A stretch of DNA of 30,827 nt from a virus: positions 1-30,827 of IMG/VR virus record IMGVR_UViG_3300025093_000077; one strand, given 5' to 3'. The notes under the pieces are model-generated. The model saw only the letters and a list, made by a program, of their open reading frames with translations. It was not told the DNA's origin and searched no databases. Within the stretch, counting starts at the first letter, position 1. Every line of letters begins with the position of its first letter. The position numbers were made by a program, and so were the translations under genes. Below are positions 17,085 to 24,896 of the stretch, piece after piece.

Positions 17085-19489
17085 GTACTATTTATATAAC
17101 AGGAACAGATACGTCAGTATTAAGTGCTGCTGTAGCATCTGGATACTACTTTTTAAACCCAGTTGATAATTCATCTAACTATTACTCTTTAACAGCTAAC
17201 GGGAGTGAATTACAAAAAGGTTTAGCTTACTCTCAATATCTTACTGGTAGTACTTTTGATATGGATGAGTTGGTTTATAAGCGTATTACTACTTATAATC
17301 AATCAAGTTCTGCTGTTAGTATAGATAGATATTATAGTGAGTTTAATTCTATTTCATTTAACTTATCTGGTATAGATGATAGTGATAATGCAATAGTGAA
17401 AATATTATTCGATCCTAAGGATGGGTCACAGTTAGTTGTAGATAGTTTTAACAATGCATTAACATATGATGGAGAGTATGTGTATAAATCTGCGTCAGGT
17501 GTTAATACTGATAACCCTAAGTATAATATTTTTACTCATAAGTATAATTTATCTATTGATGATCAATTTTCTAAAACGTTCTATCCTTCGTTCTCTGCTT
17601 ATAGATTAGATGGACTGGTAGATATATATGATATTGATTTATCTATAGCTAGAGATAGTATCTATAATGCATCTGATGATATAAAGTTATTAGATACTAC
17701 TATTTTACCTTTAAGTGCTAATGACCCGTTAATTAAAGTAGAGTTACAAAACCCTGATAGTGTAGATAATTGGGTTTTAAGAAGGAGTGTTACACCAACA
17801 CCTACAAGAACCTTAACACCTACCCCTACAAGAAATGCTACCCCTACAAGGTCCCGTACTCCTACCCAAACTAAAACACCTACAAGAACTTCTACTATAA
17901 CTAGAACAAGATCTCAAACCCCTACTCCTACTAGAACTAAAACCAACACACGAACAAGATCACAGACACCTACTAGATTTGCTACACCAACTCAAACGAG
18001 AACAAGAACAAAAACAGATTATAGAAAGACAGTAATACCTTTAACCCCTCCGCCTTCTAAATCTAAAGTTATTCTTCCTCCTTGTGTAAATAGAAAGTAT
18101 AGAGTTACTTTTTCAGGTGAAGCTGATATGGTAGACATTAAAACTGTTACACTTGGTGTACAATATAAATTTAGAAATATTACAAGATTCTTTTTAGATA
18201 CTTCTAATTTACCTCCAACAACTTATGGTAATAACTTAACTTTTGATGTTGTTGTACCTAGTAGTGTTTCTCAATCGATGTTATCTCCTTTTGTTAGATT
18301 TACTGAAGAAGACCCACAAATTACTTTTCATTCAATAGAATTAATTGACCCTTGCCCGGTTAATGTTCCAGATCCTAGAATACCTGAGCCTTGCCCTGAG
18401 GGTGAAACTTTAATAGATGGTAAATGTCAAAAAGTTTGCCCGGACGGACAATTAATGGATGAAAATGGAAATTGTTACATTTGTGGTAACCCAGAATGCC
18501 CTGATTGTTCTGACGATTGTGGAAAAAATTGTGAACAACCTTTTATTGAAGATGCTAATGGTAATTGTATTTGCCCTCCAGGTACTACTTTAGTTAATGG
18601 ATCGTGTCAATTATTGTGCCCTCCAGGAACCACTTATAATGCTGATACCGGTTTATGTGAAGAGCCTGTATGCGAAGAAGGATATATTAAGAACGAAGCA
18701 GGTGAATGTGAAAAGATAATTACTCAACAAGATTACACTCATTGGTTTAGTTTTGGTACTACATTTATTAGAGGGAGAGGAACGTGTCCTGTTGACCCTA
18801 ATGATGCTGCAGCATTAAAAGATAACTATGTAGTAGTAAACGGTCAACAATTTGCAGCTGTTGCAGCTGATTTTTGTCAAGCTACCGTTAATGTAAGTTA
18901 TCAAGTAATTAAAACACAATTATCTCAGTCTGAAGTAGAGAGTAATTATATAAATGATAAAACGACTGGTGCTCCTATTCCGTTTTGCCCCACTGGTCCT
19001 CAATCCGGTATAAGTGAATTAGCTAATGGACAAGTATCTGGAATATACTATAATCAAGATATATGGGATCAAGAAACAAATATTATACACAACCCTACAT
19101 TACCTGTTCCTAAAAATGGTCATAACATATACGTAAACATTACTGATGATAGAGATACAGTTAACAACTTTAATTACTTCGTTTGGTTTAAAGTTAGAAT
19201 TTCTTATGGATGTGAAGAACCATACCTTACTGAATGGCAAGCATTAGGTAACAATAATTGTAATAAATTAAAAGAAGTATTATTTTGTAAATCTTTAGAA
19301 GCTGACAATCCAGAAGCATTTGCAAATGATAGAATATGTCAAGATTTAGTAGAGTATGATGAAATGAAATTTGACCACATACCTAATTGCCCCTTATGTA
19401 GAGATGAATACAATTTAGTAAGACCTCTAGAAGATTTAAGTACAATTTTTGAAAAACCGTTCGCATATATTATAACAAGAGTAAGTTAA
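17081..19489 (+). CDS. Tail adhesin/fibre protein with Thr-rich linker and Cys-rich modules
   Basis: An 802-residue protein starting in the stop codon of the previous adhesin (ATGA), so the two are translationally coupled and probably form one fibre complex. Residues 1-235 are strand-rich. Residues 236-316 are a Thr/Pro/Arg linker like those of the previous gene. A beta domain follows (CVNRKYRVTFSGEADMVDI). Residues about 425-545 hold some 17 Cys in short modules of the type C-P-x-G-x(5-9)-G-x-C. The C-terminal 250 residues are globular with a CPLC motif near residue 770. No signal peptide. It is likely a receptor-binding or fibre-tip protein. The Cys modules recall EGF-like or TIL-like repeats but do not match a family I can name. 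Confidence 0.7.
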   Translation: MSTIYITGTDTSVLSAAVASGYYFLNPVDNSSNYYSLTANGSELQKGLAYSQYLTGSTFDMDELVYKRITTYNQSSSAVSIDRYYSEFNSISFNLSGIDDSDNAIVKILFDPKDGSQLVVDSFNNALTYDGEYVYKSASGVNTDNPKYNIFTHKYNLSIDDQFSKTFYPSFSAYRLDGLVDIYDIDLSIARDSIYNASDDIKLLDTTILPLSANDPLIKVELQNPDSVDNWVLRRSVTPTPTRTLTPTPTRNATPTRSRTPTQTKTPTRTSTITRTRSQTPTPTRTKTNTRTRSQTPTRFATPTQTRTRTKTDYRKTVIPLTPPPSKSKVILPPCVNRKYRVTFSGEADMVDIKTVTLGVQYKFRNITRFFLDTSNLPPTTYGNNLTFDVVVPSSVSQSMLSPFVRFTEEDPQITFHSIELIDPCPVNVPDPRIPEPCPEGETLIDGKCQKVCPDGQLMDENGNCYICGNPECPDCSDDCGKNCEQPFIEDANGNCICPPGTTLVNGSCQLLCPPGTTYNADTGLCEEPVCEEGYIKNEAGECEKIITQQDYTHWFSFGTTFIRGRGTCPVDPNDAAALKDNYVVVNGQQFAAVAADFCQATVNVSYQVIKTQLSQSEVESNYINDKTTGAPIPFCPTGPQSGISELANGQVSGIYYNQDIWDQETNIIHNPTLPVPKNGHNIYVNITDDRDTVNNFNYFVWFKVRISYGCEEPYLTEWQALGNNNCNKLKEVLFCKSLEADNPEAFANDRICQDLVEYDEMKFDHIPNCPLCRDEYNLVRPLEDLSTIFEKPFAYIITRVS
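17788..18030 (+). repeat. Degenerate Thr-rich coding repeat (linker 3)
   Basis: About 80 codons alternating Thr with Pro, Arg, Gln and Lys, in the second adhesin. Contains the second copy of the 52-bp repeat. Confidence 0.85.
17924..17975 (+). repeat. 52-bp exact direct repeat, copy 2
   Basis: Identical with 16230-16281, at a distance of 1694 bp. The surrounding linker sequence is similar in type but not identical. Confidence 0.95.
18350..18715 (+). other. Cys-rich module region inside the second adhesin
   Basis: The coding sequence here gives repeated CPEG, CPDG, CPPG motifs each followed 8-12 residues later by a Gly-rich turn and another Cys, with a dense central knot (CGNPECPDCSDDCGKNC). 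It could be disulfide-linked or metal-binding. Confidence 0.8.
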
Positions 19490-19490
19490 A

Positions 19491-19637
19491 ATGAAACACA
19501 TAGACACTTCTAAAATTACAGAAGAAGAAAAGAAAAAACAAATCGAGGAAATGTGGAACTCCCACGAAAAGAATAATAAAAATTACGAAGATGATTACCT
19601 TTATATTCTAGATGAAGATGACGAGTTTTATGATTGA
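19491..19637 (+). CDS. Small acidic protein, unknown (48 aa)
   Basis: A 48-residue ORF starting 1 nt after the adhesin stop: MKHIDTSKITEEEKKKQIEE, then a very acidic, Tyr-rich tail ending DEDDEFYD. It is likely a single helix followed by a disordered acidic tail. Function unknown. Tight spacing to the adhesin gene and a coherent composition support that it is translated. Confidence 0.6.
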   Translation: MKHIDTSKITEEEKKKQIEEMWNSHEKNNKNYEDDYLYILDEDDEFYD

Positions 19638-19653
19638 TTAAAACAGATTCTCA

Positions 19654-19668
19654 TATAATTATTGTTAT
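19654..19668 (+). promoter_or_regulatory. Possible -10 box (TATAAT)
   Basis: TATAAT at 19654-19659 lies 9 nt before the ATG at 19669. TTGATT at 19634-19639 is only 14 nt upstream, so the promoter is weaker than the others. It would give a 2-3 nt leader. Confidence 0.4.
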
Positions 19669-19935
19669 ATGAGAAACATATTTTCAACAGACCTTCTTAA
19701 GCAATTACACCTTAGTAGATACGTTTACCTTAACGAAGACTTTAATGAAGTTTATGCTTGGTTTGGGGGACCTGAAGTTAAAATTCTTAACTACACAGGG
19801 GAAGAAGTGGGAAAAGCAACTGTTGTAAATAGTAATAACGATCAAGAGTATACTATCAATGACGATATTTTAGAACGAGATGTTCAATTATCTATTGATA
19901 GTATTGTTCATGATCTGTTTAAATCTAATGAGTAG
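19669..19935 (+). CDS. Unknown small protein (88 aa)
   Basis: First gene of a run of five overlapping small genes ending in a glycosyltransferase. The 88-residue product has a strand-rich middle (EVYAWFGGPEVKILNYTGEE) and an acidic helical C terminus. No family recognised. It overlaps the next gene by 8 nt. Confidence 0.65.
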   Translation: MRNIFSTDLLKQLHLSRYVYLNEDFNEVYAWFGGPEVKILNYTGEEVGKATVVNSNNDQEYTINDDILERDVQLSIDSIVHDLFKSNE

Positions 19936-20155
19936 TTTTGATAAAAGTGCTATCGATTATGTTAACCAAATAATTGAACAAGACGATATAAGTGAAATAT
20001 CTAGTTTATTTTCTTTGTTCTGTTACAATAATAAAGTCATGCCAGGTTCAACTGAGTTTGATGATATGATAGCATTAACTTTAGATGCATTAGGGCAAAA
20101 GATTTGTAAACAAACAATAATAAAATTTAGAGAACATATAGACGAGTATGAGTGA
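19928..20155 (+). CDS. Unknown small helical protein (75 aa)
   Basis: Start placed at the ATG 19928, which overlaps the previous stop. The frame runs further upstream to 19880, but that would bury it in the preceding gene and add a hydrophobic stretch of antisense-like composition. The 75-residue product is acidic and mostly helical (YVNQIIEQDDISEISSLFSL). Function unknown. It overlaps the next gene by 8 nt. Confidence 0.65.
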   Translation: MSSFDKSAIDYVNQIIEQDDISEISSLFSLFCYNNKVMPGSTEFDDMIALTLDALGQKICKQTIIKFREHIDEYE

Positions 20156-20390
20156 TAAAATAAAACTTTCGTGTAAACAAGTAAATAACATTACAGCAGA
20201 GTGGGGTGATCAATTTTGTTCTATCACTGCATGGCATAACGGCGATGGAGCAGATATCACCTTTTCTAATGTACCTCCAGTGTCATTAGACCATACTCAA
20301 ATTACCACTCTTCTTGCTGTAATTAGCAATTACACTCTACTTAATAAATTAGACCCTTCCGAAAATATCGATTTTAAAAAAAACGAATGA
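20148..20390 (+). CDS. Unknown small protein (80 aa)
   Basis: An 80-residue protein, strand-rich at first (ITAEWGDQFCSITAWHNGDG) with a C-terminal helix. Not recognised. It overlaps the genes on both sides (8 nt and 4 nt), typical of a translationally coupled phage operon. Confidence 0.65.
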   Translation: MSDKIKLSCKQVNNITAEWGDQFCSITAWHNGDGADITFSNVPPVSLDHTQITTLLAVISNYTLLNKLDPSENIDFKKNE

Positions 20391-20611
20391 GTGATAATGA
20401 AGAACTTTATCAAAGCATAAGAGATTTTTCTGACTATCTTGATAAAGAATATGAAGCTTTATATCCAATAGTTCAAGGTAATGACTATACTAGAGGTAGT
20501 TCTCCAGTAGATCATAGAGTGCAAGTTGAACTGGAAAGAAGATTAGACATAGTAGATTTTATTAGAAGTTTATTTGTAGCAACTATCGAATCAAAAATTA
20601 AAGATGAATAG
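20387..20611 (+). CDS. Unknown small helical protein (74 aa)
   Basis: A 74-residue acidic protein with two likely helices (SIRDFSDYLDKEYEALYPIV and VELERRLDIVDFIRSLFVA). Starts at an ATGA overlap and overlaps the glycosyltransferase gene by 8 nt. Function unknown. Confidence 0.65.
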   Translation: MSDNEELYQSIRDFSDYLDKEYEALYPIVQGNDYTRGSSPVDHRVQVELERRLDIVDFIRSLFVATIESKIKDE

Positions 20612-21395
20612 ATTTTTATTTGCAACTGTAGCTGTTGGAGAAAAATATAATAAAAGATTATTAGACACTCTTTTTTTATTTGATAAGTTAGGTTATAATA
20701 AAGACGACAAGTTAATTATTTTTACAGATCGTCCAGAATTATATGATAATGATTTGAATATAACAACTGATATTATTCATTACAACGAATCAGATAAATT
20801 TCAATTCATTGACCATACTAATTTTAGAGACAATACAATGATAAAATTGTATTACATTGCTAAGGTTTATTTTGAAAACAAAGATCATAATGTCATTACC
20901 TGGTACGATGCTGATGCATTTCCAATTATACCTAGAAGTGAGGTTATAAATGAAAAGTTTGAACCCGGTTTTTATTTTAGAGATTGTCATTTGTTTGACT
21001 CTTTAGATAGTGTTAATCCTTCATTAAAAGAAAGATATGATAGATATAAAAATATTGCACAAGATGATCCTATAGCTTTATGTGAAGGTAAATATGCAGC
21101 TCCTGTTGAAACTATCTTAACAATTGTAGATAATTTTAATCAAAATACTAAAAGGGTCTTTAAAATTACTGCATGGTATTATCTTAATTACAATTTACAC
21201 AATTATCTCAACGATTGTTATTCTGAATCTGCTGAGTTGAGTTATGTAATAGGTAAGAGTTTTGGTACTTGTAATCCTATTGGAAGATCTCTTTGCACTG
21301 ATAATCATATTATGCCAGATGATTCAATAGATCGAGATAGAGAAAAATTATTGAACAACGATTTCATAAGGGAGTACTTTACTTCTAATAATTAA
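20604..21395 (+). CDS. Glycosyltransferase, GT-A type
   Basis: A 263-residue protein with features of a nucleotide-sugar-dependent GT-A enzyme: N-terminal FLFATVAVGEKYNKRLLDT, KLIIFTDRPELY (36-47) and a metal-binding DxD in TWYDADAFPI (DAD at 102-104). GT6-like and related phage or LPS glycosyltransferases start the same way. The acceptor is unknown; a modified DNA base, a virion protein or host surface glycan are all possible. Its 3' end overlaps the convergent carbamoyltransferase gene by 48 nt, which suggests but does not prove a shared modification pathway. No signal peptide or membrane segment. Confidence 0.65.
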   Translation: MNRFLFATVAVGEKYNKRLLDTLFLFDKLGYNKDDKLIIFTDRPELYDNDLNITTDIIHYNESDKFQFIDHTNFRDNTMIKLYYIAKVYFENKDHNVITWYDADAFPIIPRSEVINEKFEPGFYFRDCHLFDSLDSVNPSLKERYDRYKNIAQDDPIALCEGKYAAPVETILTIVDNFNQNTKRVFKITAWYYLNYNLHNYLNDCYSESAELSYVIGKSFGTCNPIGRSLCTDNHIMPDDSIDRDREKLLNNDFIREYFTSNN

Positions 21396-23069
21396 ACCAT
21401 TCATTGCTTCCTTATCGTATATTTCAAATGCATCTTTGTAAGTGTTTAAGATAGGTTTTCCTGCAACATTAAATGATGTGTTAAGTAATACTGGAATATT
21501 ACCTTGAGTTTCTAATTCAGATAACAAATCATACATTAACTTATTTTGTTCTTCAGTTACAGTTTGAATTCTAGCAGTGCCATCAGCATGAGTAATACTA
21601 GCCAACTCTGTCTTAAATTCTTCCTTTACTGTAGCTGCAAAGTTCATATGTCTACTCTCTCCTTCCCAGTTAAAATATTTTGATACATCTTGCAGTCTAA
21701 CTATTGGAGCAAATGGTCTAAAAAACTCTCTATGCTTGACTTTGTTATTAAGAATATCTTTCATACCTTCTTTAGGCGAACATATAATTGATCTATTACC
21801 TAAAGCTCTAGGACCGTGTTCAGCTTTACCTTGCACAACTCCGTAAATAAAATTTTCTTTACATATATTTTTAACTACTTCATTTATGTTAAATCTTTGA
21901 ACGTTTCTTCCTATAAGATAAGAATGAATACTATCTTCATCATATATTTCTTCCCCAGCATAAGTCATGTCTATAGGAAATTGAGGTCTAATATGATCGA
22001 GTACTAAACCTGTAGCTAATCCGCAATCAGATGAATTAGGAGCAACAAACATTTCTTTACCAAACGACTTAACATAATCTCTTACTCTAGTGTTATATAA
22101 TATATTCATAGCACACCCTCCAGTAATGCATACGTTAGTTTTATATTTGTCTAAGTAAGGTTTTATTTCATTAAAGTGAAGCTCTTCAAACACATATTGA
22201 CTTGTTGCAATTAAGTTTTTAGCATCGTCTCCTTTTATTCTCTTTGTTCTATCTGGTAAAAATTTACCCACATGATGAAATTCTAATCCTATTTCTTTAC
22301 CTAACTCTTTTACAAAATCGTCTCTATTACTCTCAACCGGAGCCCATCCTTCTCTATTCCATTTGTTGTAATATCTTCTAATAGGTTCTACCCATTCATT
22401 TATAACTTTACCATATGAACAGTAACCCATTAACTTTCCTGAATATGTTAAACAAGCTTCACCGTAGTCTTGAATGAAACTAATATCATCAATAAAGTAC
22501 CCTAGATAAAAATAAGGATTGCCATAATCATTAAATGAAAAATGAATAGTTTCTATCTGCTCACTTTTTTGTTTCTTTTTATTAAAATGATAGCCAATGT
22601 TCCAACCATCATCTCCTCCTCCATCAAATGAAAATACTAATGCTTCTGTAAATGGGCTTTGATAGAAAGTACCTGAAGCGTGAGCTTTATGATGATAAGC
22701 AGCCCATCCGTTACCACTAGACAATCCAGTATCGCATGATACTTCTAACTCTTCTCCTTGTTGATTTAATCTTGTTTGATTATGTTCAATCAAATCAGTA
22801 TTAAAGTGCACCCCAACTTGTCTGTTTTCAAAATCAGAATTAATACATCTAATTAAATCTATTTTATCGATACCGTATTTGTATTTTAAATGATGTTTAA
22901 CCATTTCGGTCATCATCATTGGGTCAAATCTTAAGTTAAATGTACACCATGAGAGATTTTTATGATTGAATAATCTTTCCATTTCAATCACAATAAACTC
23001 CCCTTTATTCCATACAGCAATTGCTGAATTATGACCTCCATTTATACCTACAATTACCTTATCGTGCAC
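21348..23069 (-). CDS. Carbamoyltransferase, NodU/CmcH/TobZ family
   Basis: A 573-residue protein, normal length for the family, which transfers the carbamoyl group of carbamoyl phosphate via an adenylate to a hydroxyl. Visible features are the ASKHA-type start (VIVGINGGHNSAIAVW), the metal-binding HHKAHA (126-131), the FSFDGGGDDGW segment, CITGGCAMN (314-322), and the C-terminal YrdC-like hallmark GPRALGNRSI (419-428) with VKHREFFRPFAP. Starts with GTG; a near-match late box (TAAGTA) lies 5 nt upstream. Members act on Nod factors and antibiotics, and phage members are reported to carbamoylate 5-hydroxymethylcytosine in DNA. No hydroxymethylase is in this window, so the substrate stays open. 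Confidence 0.92.
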   Translation of the reverse strand: MHDKVIVGINGGHNSAIAVWNKGEFIVIEMERLFNHKNLSWCTFNLRFDPMMMTEMVKHHLKYKYGIDKIDLIRCINSDFENRQVGVHFNTDLIEHNQTRLNQQGEELEVSCDTGLSSGNGWAAYHHKAHASGTFYQSPFTEALVFSFDGGGDDGWNIGYHFNKKKQKSEQIETIHFSFNDYGNPYFYLGYFIDDISFIQDYGEACLTYSGKLMGYCSYGKVINEWVEPIRRYYNKWNREGWAPVESNRDDFVKELGKEIGLEFHHVGKFLPDRTKRIKGDDAKNLIATSQYVFEELHFNEIKPYLDKYKTNVCITGGCAMNILYNTRVRDYVKSFGKEMFVAPNSSDCGLATGLVLDHIRPQFPIDMTYAGEEIYDEDSIHSYLIGRNVQRFNINEVVKNICKENFIYGVVQGKAEHGPRALGNRSIICSPKEGMKDILNNKVKHREFFRPFAPIVRLQDVSKYFNWEGESRHMNFAATVKEEFKTELASITHADGTARIQTVTEEQNKLMYDLLSELETQGNIPVLLNTSFNVAGKPILNTYKDAFEIYDKEAMNGLIIRSKVLPYEIVVQ

Positions 23070-23080
23070 ACATATACTTA
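23070..23080 (-). promoter_or_regulatory. Late-type promoter box variant (TAAGTA), leaderless
   Basis: On the minus strand TAAGTA at 23080-23075, then 5 nt and the GTG at 23069. One mismatch to TAAATA. It lies back to back with the plus-strand box at 23091. Confidence 0.45.
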
Positions 23081-23090
23081 TCCAAATTAT

Positions 23091-23102
23091 TAAATAATTA
23101 AA
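23091..23102 (+). promoter_or_regulatory. Late-type promoter box (TTAAATA), leaderless
   Basis: TAAATA at 23091-23096, then 6 nt (ATTAAA) and a GTG start at 23103. It supports the GTG as the real start of the membrane protein. Confidence 0.6.
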
Positions 23103-23363
23103 GTGTGGAACTTTATACGATTCTTTATTGTTTGGGTTAGTGAAAACTTATCTATCCCTTTTTGGACAGTTGGACATGTACACTTATCATTAAGTGATTA
23201 CCATATATCAGAAGCGTTATTAGCTAGCGTTGCAATGCATCTAGTAGTAGGTGTAGGTTTCTTTTTATCATATAAAGATCATTTAGCTGATAAGAAAAAA
23301 GAGTATAAAAGAAATAAAGAAGCATTAAATTTTTACATAGACCCTACAGATGAAGAAGATTAA
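23103..23363 (+). CDS. Small membrane protein, unknown (86 aa)
   Basis: An 86-residue protein. The N terminus is hydrophobic and amphipathic (WNFIRFFIVWVSENLSIPFW), and residues about 39-57 form a clear membrane segment (ALLASVAMHLVVGVGFFLSY). A Lys-rich cytoplasmic segment and an acidic end (DPTDEED) follow. Size and layout would suit a holin-like or membrane-anchoring protein, but there is no specific match and no lysis gene nearby. It overlaps the next gene by 14 nt. Confidence 0.65.
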   Translation: MWNFIRFFIVWVSENLSIPFWTVGHVHLSLSDYHISEALLASVAMHLVVGVGFFLSYKDHLADKKKEYKRNKEALNFYIDPTDEED

Positions 23364-23610
23364 ATCATTTAAAAAATTTTATAAAGATGAAGATGAAACT
23401 GTCTTCTCTGGACCTGGTGAAGAAGAAGCTAGAATAAAAGGTAAGAAAATGAGAAAGAATATCCCTCAACAGCCTAATGTTGATGGTGCACCAGACCTTA
23501 TCAATAACCCTGGACCTAATTATACAAACGGGCCAGGCAGACCTCACAGATTTAAAAGAACGCCTCGCAATAAAAATGTAGTTAATGGTGTTTATAAGAC
23601 TGATGTGTAA
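23350..23610 (+). CDS. Unknown basic, Pro/Gly-rich small protein (86 aa)
   Basis: An 86-residue protein, start ATG inside the end of the previous gene. N-terminal Lys/Phe-rich helix (MKKIKSFKKFYKDEDETVF), then a likely disordered Pro/Asn/Gly-rich segment (GAPDLINNPGPNYTNGPG) and a basic tail (HRFKRTPRNKN). Not recognised. The composition suggests nucleic-acid or virion contact, but this is a guess. Confidence 0.6.
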   Translation: MKKIKSFKKFYKDEDETVFSGPGEEEARIKGKKMRKNIPQQPNVDGAPDLINNPGPNYTNGPGRPHRFKRTPRNKNVVNGVYKTDV

Positions 23611-23612
23611 AT

Positions 23613-23969
23613 ATGCGTATGTACGAATACAGAGCTACTATCAAAAGAGTCGTCGATGGCGATACTTTGAAAGCAATGGTTGATGTAGGTTTTCATATGC
23701 ATCATGACGTCACGCTTCGTTTATATGGTATTGATTGTCCAGAAGTTAGAACTCGTAACTTGGAGGAAAAGGAAAAAGGAATAGAAGCAAAAAATAGAAT
23801 GATTGAGCTTTTAGAAAAATGCAATTACGAAGTTAGAATTAAGTCTCATGGCTTAGACAAATATGGAAGGTGTTTAGCTGAAGTAGTATCTAATACACCA
23901 CACGGTGAATCTCATAACATAAATCGTATTTTATTAGACGAAGGTTTAGCAACTGATTATAAGGGTTGA
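23613..23969 (+). CDS. Thermonuclease-like (SNase) nuclease
   Basis: A 118-residue protein with the whole catalytic set of staphylococcal-nuclease-type enzymes: VVDGDTL (D15), LRLYGIDCPEVR (R36, D41, E44) and DKYGRCLAEV (R86). Enzymes of this fold cut DNA and RNA in a calcium-dependent way to 3'-phosphate ends. There is no signal peptide, so it should act in the host cytoplasm, perhaps in host DNA breakdown or recombination. It is shorter than secreted SNase but matches compact phage versions. A second ATG at 23619 is an alternative start. Confidence 0.88.
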   Translation: MRMYEYRATIKRVVDGDTLKAMVDVGFHMHHDVTLRLYGIDCPEVRTRNLEEKEKGIEAKNRMIELLEKCNYEVRIKSHGLDKYGRCLAEVVSNTPHGESHNINRILLDEGLATDYKG

Positions 23970-24000
23970 TGTATTGAGTCCTGTCTTATAATAAAAGTAT
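23966..24000 (+). promoter_or_regulatory. Sigma70-like promoter (TTGATG / TATAAT)
   Basis: TTGATG at 23966-23971, 15 nt, TATAAT at 23987-23992, then 8 nt to the ATG at 24001. It implies a leader of no more than about two bases, and pairs with the terminator at 24288 to make a one-gene transcription unit. Confidence 0.6.
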
Positions 24001-24273
24001 ATGACAGCAAAAGTAAATACAGTAAATACGAACACCGAAACCGAAACCTACATGACTGGCCGTCCTATTGACTATACCAAGACTGTCGAAGGCAACCCTC
24101 AAAGGTTGTTTGTAGAGTTCGAAATGCATGATGATGGTTCCATTCAAGTTGCAAATGCAACTGGTGAGGTTAAGGTCAATCAATATGCAACTAAGTACAA
24201 GACTATGCGAGCTCGTAGTGTTCATCGTGTGTTGCGTAACGCAGGTATTCAGCGTACATTGACAGTAAACTAA
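24001..24273 (+). CDS. Unknown protein of a single-gene transcription unit (90 aa)
   Basis: A 90-residue protein, starting with a Thr/Asn/Glu repeat (TVNTNTETETYMTG) and then a strand-rich part (RLFVEFEMHDDGSIQVANAT) and a basic C-terminal helix (RARSVHRVLRNAGIQRTL) that could touch nucleic acid. Not recognised. Codon choice is richer in CGT/CGA and GGC than in the structural genes, like the DUF932 gene. It is flanked by its own promoter and a strong terminator, so it may be expressed early and highly. Confidence 0.75.
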   Translation: MTAKVNTVNTNTETETYMTGRPIDYTKTVEGNPQRLFVEFEMHDDGSIQVANATGEVKVNQYATKYKTMRARSVHRVLRNAGIQRTLTVN

Positions 24274-24287
24274 TACCTAATAAATAT

Positions 24288-24317
24288 AGCCGAGATGGAA
24301 ACATCTCGGCTTTTTTT
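24288..24317 (+). terminator. Intrinsic terminator
   Basis: A perfect 10-bp stem (AGCCGAGATG / CATCTCGGCT) with a GAAA tetraloop, followed by a T7 tract (24311-24317). The ATG of the next ORF directly follows the last T. Confidence 0.93.
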
Positions 24318-24896
24318 ATGATTTTATTCCCGACAGATATTATTGTACACAAAGAAAGAGGAGTTAAATTTGATATATATGTAAGTTATTTACTTTTTCA
24401 TTTACCTGGTAGCCACCCTCTTAGAGACCAAAATGTTTCATATACATTTCGTAAAAATGAAAGTAATGAATGGAATGTAATTAATCAAATGAGACCGTGG
24501 TATAAAATAGATAGTAAAAAATGCACTGATGAAGAAATCAAACTGATTAAATCAGTTCAAAAACATTTTGAAGATAAAAATGGAGAGGTTGATTATTGCA
24601 TGAGTCAAATTAAAAGAGGAAAAACCCCATACTTAGATTTAGGTTTACCGGATTTCACTTACTATACTATTAACGATGATGGAATAAAAATAGTTGGAGA
24701 TTCTTCTAGAACATACCCTATTATAATAAAAGAAGAATTTTATTCAGAAAAAGAAGATCATACTGATAAATTTTTAGATCAAAGTCAAAACTTACCTCTA
24801 CATTCGGAAGTTGATTATTCTGAATTATTTTTAGGACCAGTTAATGAACAAGAAATTTGGAAAGAAAAATGCGAAAGTTCTATGGAATTGCTTTAG
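24318..24896 (+). CDS. Unknown protein (192 aa)
   Basis: A 192-residue protein, no family recognised. Strand-rich first half (GVKFDIYVSYLLFHLPGSHP), helical middle (DEEIKLIKSVQKHFEDKNGE), acidic C terminus. No membrane segment. The assigned ATG directly follows the T tract of the terminator and no promoter lies between them, so translation must depend on read-through transcripts, or the real start is further in. It could be a case of attenuation. Codon use (AGA, TTA) is like that of the late genes. Confidence 0.6.
   Translation: MILFPTDIIVHKERGVKFDIYVSYLLFHLPGSHPLRDQNVSYTFRKNESNEWNVINQMRPWYKIDSKKCTDEEIKLIKSVQKHFEDKNGEVDYCMSQIKRGKTPYLDLGLPDFTYYTINDDGIKIVGDSSRTYPIIIKEEFYSEKEDHTDKFLDQSQNLPLHSEVDYSELFLGPVNEQEIWKEKCESSMELL

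Noticed and set aside
15430-18030. CRISPR-like or diversity-generating repeats in the adhesin genes
   Set aside because: Repeats are short, degenerate and in-frame Thr codons, with no spacers. The 52-bp copies are identical, lack adenine-specific changes, and no reverse transcriptase is in the window.
24295-24320. Short ORF starting at an ATG within the terminator stem
   Set aside because: Only eight codons; explained by the hairpin sequence.
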